From an uncultured Bacilli bacterium (GTDB lineage: Bacteria; Bacillota_I; Bacilli_A; RF39; UBA660), in contig CAKOLT010000004.1 in NCBI GenBank assembly GCA_934096315.1, positions 1 through 52,818 on the forward strand: 52,818 bases of DNA. Direction: 5' to 3'. Both the position numbers and the translations under genes were made by a program. The notes under the pieces were generated by a model. The model ran no database searches. It was not told where the DNA came from and saw only the letters and a program-made list of their open reading frames with translations. Each line of letters opens with the position of its first letter. Positions within the stretch are counted from its first letter, which is position 1. This document shows, one piece after another, positions 1 to 8,718 of the stretch.

Positions 1-3
1 TGC

Positions 4-50
4 TAAAAAAATCGTTTAAAGCCTTTAATTATCTGGCATTTAAACGATTT
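4..50 (-). terminator. Rho-independent terminator
   Basis: Twelve-base inverted repeat with arms at 9-20 and 39-50, extended by a GCC/GGC pair inside. Read on the minus strand the stem is followed by a run of T. It lies about 70 nt after the stop of the HELRH gene and probably ends that transcript. Confidence 0.8.
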
Positions 51-117
51 AAAAATAAATTTATATTTTTATCCTGTCAATATTTATAACATTAAACAAA
101 CTATATATAATCACATA

Positions 118-1164
118 CTAATTTTTAACTCTAACCTTTTTTGAAGAAATAGATAAAAGCTCTTTATCATTCACCCCAAAAGACTTTTTTGCATATTTAG
201 ATTTCATAAGCTTCAAAAAGAACTTATCAAAAAATTCCAGTCTCTCCAGATAAAACTTTTCAAGTGTAACCATACTACTTAAATCCATACTAGTTAAAGA
301 ATTTAATAAAACATTATAACTATTTTTAACACTATCAATAAATAAATACAAAAAATCAAACTCATAACTATCCAAATTATCAAAGTCTATACTATTTAAA
401 AAACCTCTACTAGTAATAACAGTCATAACAATCTTTTTATCAACAAATTTAATAATCCTCTCCTCAAGCATTTGTGATATAGACTTAAACTCACCACAAT
501 CAGTCATAAAAACTCTCATAACTTTAGGAAAATGACTAACTATCTTTTTTCTCTCCTCGAAAGAAGACAAAGATAACTTTTTAAACATTACATCAAGACA
601 AAAAGTAGGATCATATATCTTAAGATCATGATAATATCTATTAACAAGATTCCTAATTATTCTCTCAGATTCAGAATATAACTCAGGAAAATTATTATAC
701 ATAAATCTTTTTGCATTAATTACCCCATAAAGATTAGCATCTATCTCAAAATAATAACTATCATGAAAATTATTATAATCATTCGGATAAGTCCTATGCA
801 TTAAATCTTCAATAGAAATAATAAAACCCTCATAACAATTCTTAGAAAAAGAACGCTGCATCCCATGTCTAAGTTCATGATAACAACTACTAACTAAATT
901 TAATACCCCAATACTTTCATTATCACAAGAAATAATATAATCTTCAAAAATAACACTCTTACCAAATGAATCATTATAACCACCAGTAGTAATAGGTAAA
1001 AACAAATCACTCCCTAACTTCTTAGAACCACTTAAAACATGTATAAAATACTGTCTAAAATATTCCATATTAGTTTGTGATATAAGTATTTGTTTAACTC
1101 CCGTTACTTCCATTTGTTCCCTTAATATCTGCCTAATAATCCTTTTAATATCGCTTCTATCCAT
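118..1164 (-). CDS. Putative HExxH zinc metallopeptidase of unknown family
   Basis: 348-residue protein with no signal peptide or membrane segment that I can see, so probably cytoplasmic. Residues 96-100 read HELRH, the HExxH zinc-binding signature, and about 40 residues on comes E-I-D-A-N-L-Y (from 140), where an acidic residue could be the third ligand, as in gluzincins. The rest is helical and rich in aromatic and charged residues, and I do not recognise the family. An upstream methionine at 1188 is in frame, but AAAGGA sits just before the ATG at 1164, so I use that. It is followed by a strong terminator and preceded by the terminator of the next gene, so it is probably transcribed alone. 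The metallopeptidase call rests on the motif only. Confidence 0.6.
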   Translation of the reverse strand: MDRSDIKRIIRQILREQMEVTGVKQILISQTNMEYFRQYFIHVLSGSKKLGSDLFLPITTGGYNDSFGKSVIFEDYIISCDNESIGVLNLVSSCYHELRHGMQRSFSKNCYEGFIISIEDLMHRTYPNDYNNFHDSYYFEIDANLYGVINAKRFMYNNFPELYSESERIIRNLVNRYYHDLKIYDPTFCLDVMFKKLSLSSFEERKKIVSHFPKVMRVFMTDCGEFKSISQMLEERIIKFVDKKIVMTVITSRGFLNSIDFDNLDSYEFDFLYLFIDSVKNSYNVLLNSLTSMDLSSMVTLEKFYLERLEFFDKFFLKLMKSKYAKKSFGVNDKELLSISSKKVRVKN

Positions 1165-1229
1165 AATATTCCTTTCTGTTAGGTACATATATTACCACAA
1201 AACAAACCAAATAACAAGTAAAACTAAAA

Positions 1230-1251
1230 ATAAAAAGGAGTTAAACTCCTT
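1230..1251 (-). terminator. Rho-independent terminator
   Basis: Stem AAGGAGT/ACTCCTT with a three-base loop (1235-1251) followed on the minus strand by TTTTTATTTTT. It sits 5 nt after the stop of the VirB2-like gene. Confidence 0.8.
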
Positions 1252-1255
1252 AATA

Positions 1256-1576
1256 TTATTTTTCTATAGTATCCCAACAATTTTTCCAGTCACTACCATC
1301 ACCACTTGCACCAGTTCTAACTAATAAATTAAATGTAGCAGTTACTATAGTAATTACTAGAAAAGTTGCCACTGCATATAATAATCTTTTAATAAACATC
1401 TTTTGAGCAGCCTTAATTTCGTCTTCTTTACTAGCTATTACAGCTTTACCAAAATCAATTGTACCCAAAATTATTAAGACAATAGGTATACCAAACTGAA
1501 AAATAGGAATTATACCAAATTTAATTAATCTTATAATAGGTTCTAAATCATAACAAGAACTATCTAAAAAAAACAT
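1256..1576 (-). CDS. Small two-helix membrane protein, VirB2/TrbC-pilin-like
   Basis: 106 residues with two long hydrophobic helices, about 22-42 and 66-86, separated by a charged loop (S-K-E-D-E-I-K-A-A-Q). Size and topology resemble TrbC/VirB2-type pilins and the small membrane proteins annotated near conjugation genes in low-GC bacteria. No other conjugation gene is near, so a pilus role is only an inference; a general membrane role is equally possible. It has AAGGAGG upstream of the ATG, its own consensus promoter and its own terminator, so it is a compact single-gene unit. Two cysteines (residues 8 and 100) lie on the ends of the protein. Confidence 0.6.
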   Translation of the reverse strand: MFFLDSSCYDLEPIIRLIKFGIIPIFQFGIPIVLIILGTIDFGKAVIASKEDEIKAAQKMFIKRLLYAVATFLVITIVTATFNLLVRTGASGDGSDWKNCWDTIEK

Positions 1577-1600
1577 ATTAATCCTCCTTCACTTACTAAT

Positions 1601-1629
1601 ATAATATAATATTTTATACTAAAAGTCAA
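1601..1629 (-). promoter_or_regulatory. SigA-type promoter of the VirB2-like gene
   Basis: On the minus strand TTGACT (1624-1629), a 17-nt spacer and TATTAT (1601-1606). It lies between galE and the 106-residue gene and gives that gene its own transcript. Confidence 0.7.
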
Positions 1630-1666
1630 TATTTTTTTTCTTTTTATTCATTATACTTACACAAAA

Positions 1667-2671
1667 CTACTTTCTATTATGCATAACAGCATACTTATAT
1701 GCACTAGAAACCATGTCCTCTAAATCATGTGTAGCTACCCAATTAAGCTTCTCTCTTGCATATTTATTATCTGCATAACAAACAGCAATATCCCCATCTC
1801 TTCTACCAGTAATTTTATAAGGAACAGAAATATTATTAACCTTCATAAATGTATTAACTATTTCAAGTACACTATAACCTATTCCTGTACCAAGATTAAA
1901 CACATCAATACCCTTATTATTATTAATATATTCTATAGCCTTAATATGACCTCTAGCTAAATCAACAACATGGATATAATCTCTAACTCCTGTACCGTCG
2001 CAAGTATCATAATCATCCCCAAAAATACTAAGTATAGGTAACTCTCCAGTAGCAACCTTTGTAACATAAGGCATAAGATTATTAGGAATACCCATAGGAT
2101 CTTCCCCAATTAAAAAACTCTCATGTGACCCAACTGGATTAAAATACCTAAGAATAACTATCCTAAAATCATTATCAGAAACATATAAATCCTTAAGAAT
2201 ACCCTCAATATATAATTTAGTAGCCCCATAAGGATTAGTCACAGATAACTTAGCACTCTCCTTAATAGGAAGTTCTTCAGGAACTCCATATACAGTAGCA
2301 GAAGAAGAAAACACAATTTTCTTACATCCAAACTCACTCATAACCTCAAAAAGAGTCAAACTAGAATCCAAATTATTTCTATAATACATAAGAGGTTTAG
2401 AAACAGATTCCCCTACAGCCTTTAAACCAGCAAAATGAATTACACCATCAATATCATTTTCTTCAAATATCTTTCTCATAGCAGTCTTATCACATACATC
2501 ATCCACATACATTTTAATCTTTTTACCAGTAATTTTCTCTATTCTGTCACGTACCTCTAGTTTAGAATTACATAAATTGTCAACTACCACTACATCATAA
2601 CCATTATTAAGTAGTTCAACACATGTATGACTACCAATATACCCTGTACCCCCAGTTACTAATATTTTCAT
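1667..2671 (-). CDS. galE: UDP-glucose 4-epimerase
   Basis: 334 residues, the usual length for GalE. It interconverts UDP-glucose and UDP-galactose (or the N-acetyl forms) with bound NAD+. The N-terminal Rossmann motif GGTGYIG is at residues 7-13, the serine motif SSSATVYG at 122-129, and the catalytic pair Y148-x-x-x-K152 is intact, so this is an extended SDR epimerase. The start has AAGGTGATGGT before the ATG. It is the last gene of wecB-GT2-galE, so its product most likely feeds surface polysaccharide synthesis rather than galactose catabolism; no galK or galT is in the window. Confidence 0.95.
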   Translation of the reverse strand: MKILVTGGTGYIGSHTCVELLNNGYDVVVVDNLCNSKLEVRDRIEKITGKKIKMYVDDVCDKTAMRKIFEENDIDGVIHFAGLKAVGESVSKPLMYYRNNLDSSLTLFEVMSEFGCKKIVFSSSATVYGVPEELPIKESAKLSVTNPYGATKLYIEGILKDLYVSDNDFRIVILRYFNPVGSHESFLIGEDPMGIPNNLMPYVTKVATGELPILSIFGDDYDTCDGTGVRDYIHVVDLARGHIKAIEYINNNKGIDVFNLGTGIGYSVLEIVNTFMKVNNISVPYKITGRRDGDIAVCYADNKYAREKLNWVATHDLEDMVSSAYKYAVMHNRK

Positions 2672-2689
2672 ACCATCACCTTCTTTCTT

Positions 2690-3622
2690 TTATTTTTTTA
2701 TATTAGTCTCTTTAATAATATATATAGGTCTTTTCTTAGTCTCTAAGTAAGTCTTAGCTAAATATTCCCCAATAATTCCAATAGCAAATAGTTCTATACC
2801 TCCCACTAAAAAGATAATACAAACTAAACTAGGCCATCCTGAAGTAGGATCTCCAAAAACTAAAGTTTTAACAATAATTACAATAATCATAATAAATGCA
2901 ATTAAGCAAAATAATAATCCCACTAATGCTGCTAAAGTAAGAGGAACAGTCGTAAAGGCAACAATACCCTCAATAGCATAAGCAAATAGTTTAAAAAACG
3001 ACCACTTAGTTTCTCCAGCAATTCTTGAAACATTTTCATACTCAAGCCACTTAGTATTAAAACCAACGAAACTAAATAAACCCTTAGAATATCTATTATA
3101 TTCTTTTAAATCAACAATAGCATCTACCATTTGCCTAGTCATAAGCCTATAATCTCTAGCCCCATCAACCATTTCTACCTTACTCATCTTATTAATTATT
3201 TTATAAAAAATACGAGCAAAAAAACTTCTAATCGGAGGCTCACCTTTCCTAGTAACCCTTCTAAGTCCTACAGAATCATATCCCTCTTCCTTAATAATCT
3301 TAAGCATATCAGGAAGAATACTAGGAGGATCTTGTAAATCAGCATCCATAATAGTTACATAATCCCCAGTAGAAAGTTCTAACCCTGCATACATAGCAGA
3401 TTCTTTCCCAAAATTACGAGAAAAATTAATATATTTACATCTACTATCTTCCTTACTAAACTTTTTTATAATGGAAAGTGTATTATCCTTAGACCCATCA
3501 TTAACAAATATAAACTCAAAATCTTCTTTCATTGTTTTACTTACTTTATCAATCTCATCATAGAATAAAGGCAATGCCTCTTCCTCATTATAACAAGGAA
3601 CTACAATACTAATCTTTTTCAT
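2690..3622 (-). CDS. Polyprenyl-phosphate glycosyltransferase, family GT2 (DPM1/GtrB-like)
   Basis: 310 residues. The N-terminal two thirds is a GT-A domain: VVPCYNEE at 7-14, a nucleotide-binding ND at 41-42, and the metal-binding D93-A-D95 followed by L-Q-D-P-P. The C-terminus carries two membrane helices, about 219-256 and 266-290, as in GtrB-type enzymes that move a sugar from a nucleotide to undecaprenyl phosphate at the inner face of the membrane. It overlaps wecB by 14 nt and precedes galE by 18 nt, so the three are co-expressed. The sugar is not readable from sequence; GlcNAc, ManNAc or galactose derivatives are plausible given the neighbours. Confidence 0.88.
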   Translation of the reverse strand: MKKISIVVPCYNEEEALPLFYDEIDKVSKTMKEDFEFIFVNDGSKDNTLSIIKKFSKEDSRCKYINFSRNFGKESAMYAGLELSTGDYVTIMDADLQDPPSILPDMLKIIKEEGYDSVGLRRVTRKGEPPIRSFFARIFYKIINKMSKVEMVDGARDYRLMTRQMVDAIVDLKEYNRYSKGLFSFVGFNTKWLEYENVSRIAGETKWSFFKLFAYAIEGIVAFTTVPLTLAALVGLLFCLIAFIMIIVIIVKTLVFGDPTSGWPSLVCIIFLVGGIELFAIGIIGEYLAKTYLETKKRPIYIIKETNIKK

Positions 3623-4730
3623 CTAAACTACCAAACCTCTCTATAATAAAATCAACTATCCTAACTGATGCATGACCATCCCCATAAGGATTAGAAGCCT
3701 TGCTCATGCGAAGATACTCATCCTTATTTATCAAAAGCTCTTTTACATTATTATAAACACTATCTACACTAGTACCCACCAATTTTAAAGTACCAGCTTC
3801 TACTCCCTCAGGTCTCTCTGTAGTATCTCGTAAAACTAGTACAGGTTTACCTAAACTAGGAGCCTCTTCTTGCACACCACCACTATCAGTAAGAATTAGA
3901 TAAGACTTATTCTGAAAATTATGAAAATCAAAAACATCAAGTGGTTCTATTAACTTAACTCTAGAAACATTTTTAAATTCTTCATTAGCTATCTCTCTAA
4001 TTACAGGATTTAAATGAACTGGATAAACAACTTTAACATCCGGAAATTCCTCTACTATTTTTTTAACTGCCGTAAATATCCTTTTCATAGCATCTCCTAT
4101 ATTTTCTCTTCTATGAGCTGTCAATAGAATCATCCTAGAATCTCCAATCCAATCAAATACCTCATTTGAATATGTCTCTTTAACAGTATATTTCATTGCA
4201 TCAATAACAGTATTACCTGTAACAAAAATATTCTCTTCTTTTTTACCCTCTTTTAATAAATTATCTTTACTTAACTTAGTAGGAGCAAAATTCATATCCG
4301 CTAAACAACTAACCATCTGCCTATTCATCTCTTCTGGAAAAGGGGAATATTTATCATAAGTTCTAAGTCCAGCCTCAACATGACCAATAGAAATTTTATT
4401 ATAAAAAGCTGCTAAAGCTCCTGAAAGAGTGGTAGTAGTATCACCATGCACAAGCACAATATCAGGCTTAACCTCATGGACAACCTCTTCAAGCCCATTC
4501 AAAGCTCTTGTAGTAATCTCTCCCAAAGTTTGTCTTTCTTTCATTATATTTAAATCATAATCAGGTTTAATATTAAATGCAGTAAGAACCTGATCTAACA
4601 TCTCCCTATGTTGTCCAGTTACACACACAGTGCACTTAATTAAATCCTTTCTTTTCTTTAACTCCAAAATAATCGGAGCCATCTTAATAGCTTCTGCCCT
4701 TGTACCAAAAATTGTCATTACTTTAATCAT
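3609..4730 (-). CDS. wecB: UDP-N-acetylglucosamine 2-epimerase (non-hydrolysing)
   Basis: 373 residues, standard length. It converts UDP-GlcNAc to UDP-ManNAc, the precursor for teichoic acid linkage units or ManNAc-containing polysaccharide. Family blocks are intact: GTRAEAIKMAPI near the N-terminus, VHGDTTTTL, GHVEAGLRT, PEEMNRQ, LTAHRRENIG and the C-terminal DSGGVQEEAPSLGKPVLVLR. A GTG three codons upstream is open, but AGTAGGTGATAGTA places the ribosome on the ATG at 4730. It is the first gene of the operon and has a promoter at 4802-4830. Confidence 0.94.
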   Translation of the reverse strand: MIKVMTIFGTRAEAIKMAPIILELKKRKDLIKCTVCVTGQHREMLDQVLTAFNIKPDYDLNIMKERQTLGEITTRALNGLEEVVHEVKPDIVLVHGDTTTTLSGALAAFYNKISIGHVEAGLRTYDKYSPFPEEMNRQMVSCLADMNFAPTKLSKDNLLKEGKKEENIFVTGNTVIDAMKYTVKETYSNEVFDWIGDSRMILLTAHRRENIGDAMKRIFTAVKKIVEEFPDVKVVYPVHLNPVIREIANEEFKNVSRVKLIEPLDVFDFHNFQNKSYLILTDSGGVQEEAPSLGKPVLVLRDTTERPEGVEAGTLKLVGTSVDSVYNNVKELLINKDEYLRMSKASNPYGDGHASVRIVDFIIERFGSLDEKD

Positions 4731-4801
4731 TACTATCACCTACTAAAAATATTAAAGTTCTACATAAAAATAGAGAAAATAAATATATTTATTATATAAT
4801 A

Positions 4802-4830
4802 AAGATAACACTAATAATTCAAAATGTCAA
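4802..4830 (-). promoter_or_regulatory. Promoter of the wecB operon
   Basis: On the minus strand TTGACA (4825-4830), a 17-nt spacer and TATCTT (4802-4807), about 70 nt before the wecB start. The -35 is perfect and the -10 matches four of six. Confidence 0.6.
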
Positions 4831-4936
4831 ACATAATATATACAATAACAATAAAAAGAACATCAAGTAAATATTTAAAAAGAATATATATCTAGTCTAC
4901 TTGACAGTTAAAACAATGACTATAATGGAAAGTCCC

Positions 4937-4965
4937 TTGATATATATCACTTTTTAAATTATACT
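4937..4965 (+). promoter_or_regulatory. Promoter of the zinc-ribbon / PrsW pair
   Basis: TTGATA (4937-4942), a 17-nt spacer and TATACT (4960-4965), about 65 nt before the ATG at 5033. The remaining 4740-5032 region is AT-rich with a 7-bp inverted repeat (TCAAGTA at 4863, TACTTGA at 4898); I see no gene in it. Confidence 0.6.
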
Positions 4966-5032
4966 AAACAAGTATAGTGAATAAAAGAAAAAAATAAGTA
5001 AAAAATATATATAGAATAAGGAGTGAATAAAA

Positions 5033-5746
5033 ATGTCTTTAATAAAATGCCCAGAATGCAAAAATAACATAAGTGACCAAGCAGAAACATGCCCTAAATG
5101 TGGTTACGAATTAAAAAAACAAAAAACAACAAATAATACAACCAAAACAAAACAAAACTTTAATAACAAATACTTACTAATAGGTATAGTCCTAGTAGTC
5201 GTCGTAATATATTTTCTAAATACTACAAGTACCAACAATAATAATAATGAGCAGAATCCCCAAACACCACAGACTCCTCAAACACCAGAAGTAAATAGTG
5301 GATTCATCCAATATAATGACACAAATCTAAAAGTAAAATATGAAATACCAAGCAATTACAAAACATTTGTAGACACAAACGGTCTAAGTTATGTAGGTAA
5401 AAACATAGATAATGACGGTGCTCTAATTCCATATATAGTACTTGGATGGAGTGCAAACTACAGTAATCCCGTACAATTCTTAAACGCATTTACAGACGAA
5501 CTAAGAACCATATATAACGATGTAACAATAACCGTAAACATTTTATCAAACACAATTGGATCCTATTACGTTTATGGTATACAATATAAATATACATCAA
5601 GTGGTCACATTGTAATAGATAATAGATATGCAACCACCATAAATGGAAAAATATTTATGATAGGTACAAAAGAAGAAAATGTAAATACAAATGAAATAAA
5701 CGAAATAGTAAGAGTAATGTTTAATACATTACAAGGAGGTAATTAA
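5033..5746 (+). CDS. Zinc-ribbon membrane-anchored protein with an extracellular domain
   Basis: 237 residues. Residues 5-24 form a zinc ribbon of the CPEC...CPKCGY type; a helix of about 17 hydrophobic residues follows (46-62), then a low-complexity N/Q/P-T linker with repeats of QTP. The C-terminal part from about 88, presumably outside the cell, is a small mixed alpha/beta domain (it starts F-I-Q-Y-N-D-T) whose family I do not recognise. The start is set by AAGGAG 10 nt upstream. It ends 2 nt before the PrsW-like gene and shares its transcript. Cytoplasmic zinc ribbon plus external domain suggests an envelope sensor or scaffold, but that is inference. Confidence 0.7.
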   Translation: MSLIKCPECKNNISDQAETCPKCGYELKKQKTTNNTTKTKQNFNNKYLLIGIVLVVVVIYFLNTTSTNNNNNEQNPQTPQTPQTPEVNSGFIQYNDTNLKVKYEIPSNYKTFVDTNGLSYVGKNIDNDGALIPYIVLGWSANYSNPVQFLNAFTDELRTIYNDVTITVNILSNTIGSYYVYGIQYKYTSSGHIVIDNRYATTINGKIFMIGTKEENVNTNEINEIVRVMFNTLQGGN

Positions 5747-5748
5747 TT

Positions 5749-6897
5749 ATGGCTTTAATAAAATGTAAAAAATGTGGAGAATCAATATCATCAAGTGCTA
5801 AAACATGTCCACATTGTGGATACAAAAATGAAATAAGTACATGCCCAGAATGTGGAAAAAAAGTAAAAGAAACAGACATCAACTGTCCAGAATGCGGTTT
5901 TCCTCTCCAAAAGAAAAAAACACAAAACATAATAAATGAAAACTTAGATAAAATTACCGGAGCTAAAAGCCAAAGTTATGTAACATTCAAAGATTTATTT
6001 AAAAATACATTTAAAAAACACACAGAAGAAGAACTTGATGACATATTTGTATGTGGATCTAAAAAAACAACACCCGATGTAAAAAGCATTAACCCTAGAA
6101 ATGCTAGTACCTGGGTTTACTTTAGAATTTTCGTATTTTTCCTAGTAACATATATTGCAACAAGAATCGGATACATATACTATGGAAATCTTAATTTCCT
6201 ACCTGCAATGATTATATTAGGAGCCTTTGCAGTTCCCGTAACTATATTAATATTCTTTTTTGAAATAAATTTATTCAAAAACATTCCATTTTACAAAGTT
6301 ATAAAATACTTCATTCTAGGAGGAGCTTTATCACTTCTTCTTGCCATACTATATTTTGATATAATTACTGTAGAACAACTCGATTATAAAGGTGCCATAA
6401 TGGTTGGATTTATTGAAGAAGCTGCCAAAGCAGTTATAGTAGCCTTATTCTTATTTAAAAGTAAAAAAAGCAAATACATACTAAATGGATTATTAATAGG
6501 AGCTGCCGTAGGAGCAGGATTCGCAGCATTTGAAACAGCAGGTTATATATTAAAATTTGGCTTAACTGGAGGAGATGCAGCCATGTTACAAGTTATAAAA
6601 CTACGTGGTTTCTTAGCTCCAGGAGGACACGTTGCCTGGGCCGCAATAGAAGGAGCTGCCCTTATGTATGTTAAAGGTTTTGATAAACTAAATAAAAGTC
6701 ATCTAAACGATAAAAGATTTTTACTAGTATGTCTAATTTCCGTAATTGGACACGGAATATGGGATATGCCAATTAATTTACCATACTACATAGTACAAAT
6801 CGGATTAACTATTGCAGCATGGTTAGTAATAATTTACTTCATTAATTTAGGACTTAAACAAATTGATGACGCAAAAAAGTTAGAAAAGAATAATTAA
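5749..6897 (+). CDS. PrsW-family intramembrane protease with two N-terminal zinc ribbons
   Basis: 382 residues. Two zinc ribbons (C-x2-C...C-x2-C) fill about residues 4-53, a linker follows, and from about 123 there are about eight membrane helices. The PrsW signatures are present in order: G-F-I-E-E-A-A-K-A, then F-E-T-A-G-Y, then G-G-H-V-A-W, then G-H-G-I-W-D. These hold the glutamates and histidines that define this membrane protease superfamily (related to CAAX proteases and involved elsewhere in anti-sigma factor cleavage). AAGGAGGTAATTAATT precedes the ATG. Substrate unknown; the co-transcribed zinc-ribbon single-pass protein is an obvious candidate, which is speculation. Confidence 0.85.
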   Translation: MALIKCKKCGESISSSAKTCPHCGYKNEISTCPECGKKVKETDINCPECGFPLQKKKTQNIINENLDKITGAKSQSYVTFKDLFKNTFKKHTEEELDDIFVCGSKKTTPDVKSINPRNASTWVYFRIFVFFLVTYIATRIGYIYYGNLNFLPAMIILGAFAVPVTILIFFFEINLFKNIPFYKVIKYFILGGALSLLLAILYFDIITVEQLDYKGAIMVGFIEEAAKAVIVALFLFKSKKSKYILNGLLIGAAVGAGFAAFETAGYILKFGLTGGDAAMLQVIKLRGFLAPGGHVAWAAIEGAALMYVKGFDKLNKSHLNDKRFLLVCLISVIGHGIWDMPINLPYYIVQIGLTIAAWLVIIYFINLGLKQIDDAKKLEKNN

Positions 6898-6902
6898 AAG
6901 AC

Positions 6903-6951
6903 AAAAAAGTAATTGTAATGTTTATTAAAACAAACAATCAATTACTTTTTT
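6903..6951. terminator. Bidirectional Rho-independent terminator
   Basis: Perfect 13-bp inverted repeat (arms 6903-6915 and 6939-6951) with A-run on one side and T-run on the other. It lies between the convergent PrsW-like gene and thrS and can stop both. Confidence 0.88.
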
Positions 6952-6953
6952 TA

Positions 6954-8690
6954 TTATTTCTTTAACTCTATTTCTTCTTGTATCATACTAACAAAGTCAT
7001 TCAAAGCAAGTGTTTCTGTATCATTACTTCCATGTTTACGAAAACTAATTAAACCATCATTCTTTTCCTTATCCCCAATAATCAAAGTATAAGGATATTT
7101 CTTAGTCTGACTTTCTCTCATTTTATATGACAACTTCTCATCTCTATCATCAAGACTAACTCTAATATCATACTTCTCCAAAGTATTTTTAATTTCATTA
7201 GAATACTCTAAATGATATTCATTATTAACAGGTATTATATTAACTTGTACCGGAGACAACCACAAAGGAAATGCCCCACCATAATGCTCAATAAGAATAC
7301 CCATAAATCTCTCAATAGAACCATAAATAACTCTATGAAGCATAACAGGTCTCTTCTTAGAACCATCTTTATCTACATATGTTAAATCAAACCTCTCAGG
7401 TAAATTAAAATCTAACTGAATAGTACCACATTGCCATACTCTTCCTAAAGAATCCTTAATATGAAAATCTAATTTTGGACCATAAAAAGCCCCATCACCA
7501 GGATTAATCTTACAATCATGACCAGCATTATGACATGCAGAACTAAGTGCTCTTTCAGCCTTATCCCAAATCTCTAAATCACCAATAAACTTAGAATCTG
7601 GACGTGTTGATAACTCAATATCATAAGTTAAATTAAACACTTTATAAATCCTATCAATAAAATTAATAAGTCTTATAACCTCTTGTTCTATTTGCTCTTC
7701 CATCATAAAAATATGAGCATCATCCTGTGTAAAAGTTCTAACTCTAAAAAGACCATTTAAAGCTCCACTAGCTTCATGTCTATGCACTTGACCAAGCTCC
7801 CCAATACGAAGTGGTAAATCCTTATAAGAATGTAAAGAATTCTTATAAACAAGCATACCTCCAGGACAATTCATAGGTTTAATAGCAAACGTTTTATCAT
7901 CAATCTCAGAAGTATACATATTCTCTCTATAATTATACCAATGTCCAGATTTTTCCCATAATTCCTTACTTAACATTATTGGACTCTTAATAAACTTATA
8001 TCCCTCTTTACTATGCTCCTTATACCAGAAGTCCTCAAGTTCATGTCTCATAATCATTCCATTTGGTAAAAAGAAAGGAAATCCTGGACCATAATCACTA
8101 ATCATAAATAAATCAAGTTCTCTACCTAATTTTTTATGATCTCTTTTCTTTGCCTCCTCAAGAAAATTTAAATAATTATTTAAGTCCTCTTCTGTAGTAA
8201 AACAAATACCATAAATTCTCTGAAGCATTTTATTATTAGAGTCACCCTTCCAATAAGCACCAGACACTTTTAGTAATTTAAAATATTTAATAAGTTTAAC
8301 ATTATCAACATGCGGACCACGACATAAATCAGTAAAATCCCCTTGAGAATAACAACTTATAACATTACTATCTTCATCCATTCTAGAAATTAAATCAATT
8401 TTATAATTGTCATCCTTAAACATCTCAAGAGCCTCAGCCTTAGATATCTCATGTCTAACTATTCTCTTACCATCCTTACTAATTTTCTTCATTTCTTTTT
8501 CAATCTTAGGTAAATCCTCTTCCTTTATAACCTTGTCTCCAAGATCAATATCATAATAAAATCCATTCTCAATTACTGGACCAACCCAAAACTTAGCTTC
8601 AGGATACAAATGTTTAACTGCCTGAGCAAGCAAATGAGCCGCACTATGATTTAAAGTATTAAGTTCTTTGTCTTCTTTAATATTAACCAT
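6954..8690 (-). CDS. thrS: Threonyl-tRNA synthetase lacking the TGS domain
   Basis: 578 residues, about 60 shorter than typical ThrRS. It begins almost at once with the editing-domain segment (N-H-S-A-A-H-L-L-A-Q-A-V), so the N-terminal TGS domain is absent while the zinc-type editing domain remains. The class II core is intact: MNCPGGM with the zinc cysteine, Q-V-H-R-H-E-A-S-G (motif 2), and R-P-V-M-L-H-R-V-I-Y-G-S-I-E-R-F (motif 3), followed by the anticodon-binding domain. AAGGAGGAGATATA precedes the ATG, and there is no room for a TGS domain between this and the T-box terminator, so the short form is real. Regulated by the T-box leader upstream. Confidence 0.95.
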   Translation of the reverse strand: MVNIKEDKELNTLNHSAAHLLAQAVKHLYPEAKFWVGPVIENGFYYDIDLGDKVIKEEDLPKIEKEMKKISKDGKRIVRHEISKAEALEMFKDDNYKIDLISRMDEDSNVISCYSQGDFTDLCRGPHVDNVKLIKYFKLLKVSGAYWKGDSNNKMLQRIYGICFTTEEDLNNYLNFLEEAKKRDHKKLGRELDLFMISDYGPGFPFFLPNGMIMRHELEDFWYKEHSKEGYKFIKSPIMLSKELWEKSGHWYNYRENMYTSEIDDKTFAIKPMNCPGGMLVYKNSLHSYKDLPLRIGELGQVHRHEASGALNGLFRVRTFTQDDAHIFMMEEQIEQEVIRLINFIDRIYKVFNLTYDIELSTRPDSKFIGDLEIWDKAERALSSACHNAGHDCKINPGDGAFYGPKLDFHIKDSLGRVWQCGTIQLDFNLPERFDLTYVDKDGSKKRPVMLHRVIYGSIERFMGILIEHYGGAFPLWLSPVQVNIIPVNNEYHLEYSNEIKNTLEKYDIRVSLDDRDEKLSYKMRESQTKKYPYTLIIGDKEKNDGLISFRKHGSNDTETLALNDFVSMIQEEIELKK

Positions 8691-8718
8691 TATATCTCCT
8701 CCTTCTATTTATAATCAT

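Noticed and set aside
2..117. Inverted repeat at the left edge as a transposon end
   Set aside because: The T-run and distance from the gene fit a terminator, and no transposase is near.
4730..4745. Shared sequence before wecB and terS (GTAGGTGATAGTAATG)
   Set aside because: Explained by similar ribosome binding sites and start codons; the genes are otherwise unrelated.
4901..4926. TTGACA ... TATAAT as the main promoter of the zinc-ribbon pair
   Set aside because: Both boxes are perfect but the spacer is only 14 nt, too short for a normal promoter; TTGATA-17-TATACT just downstream is better.
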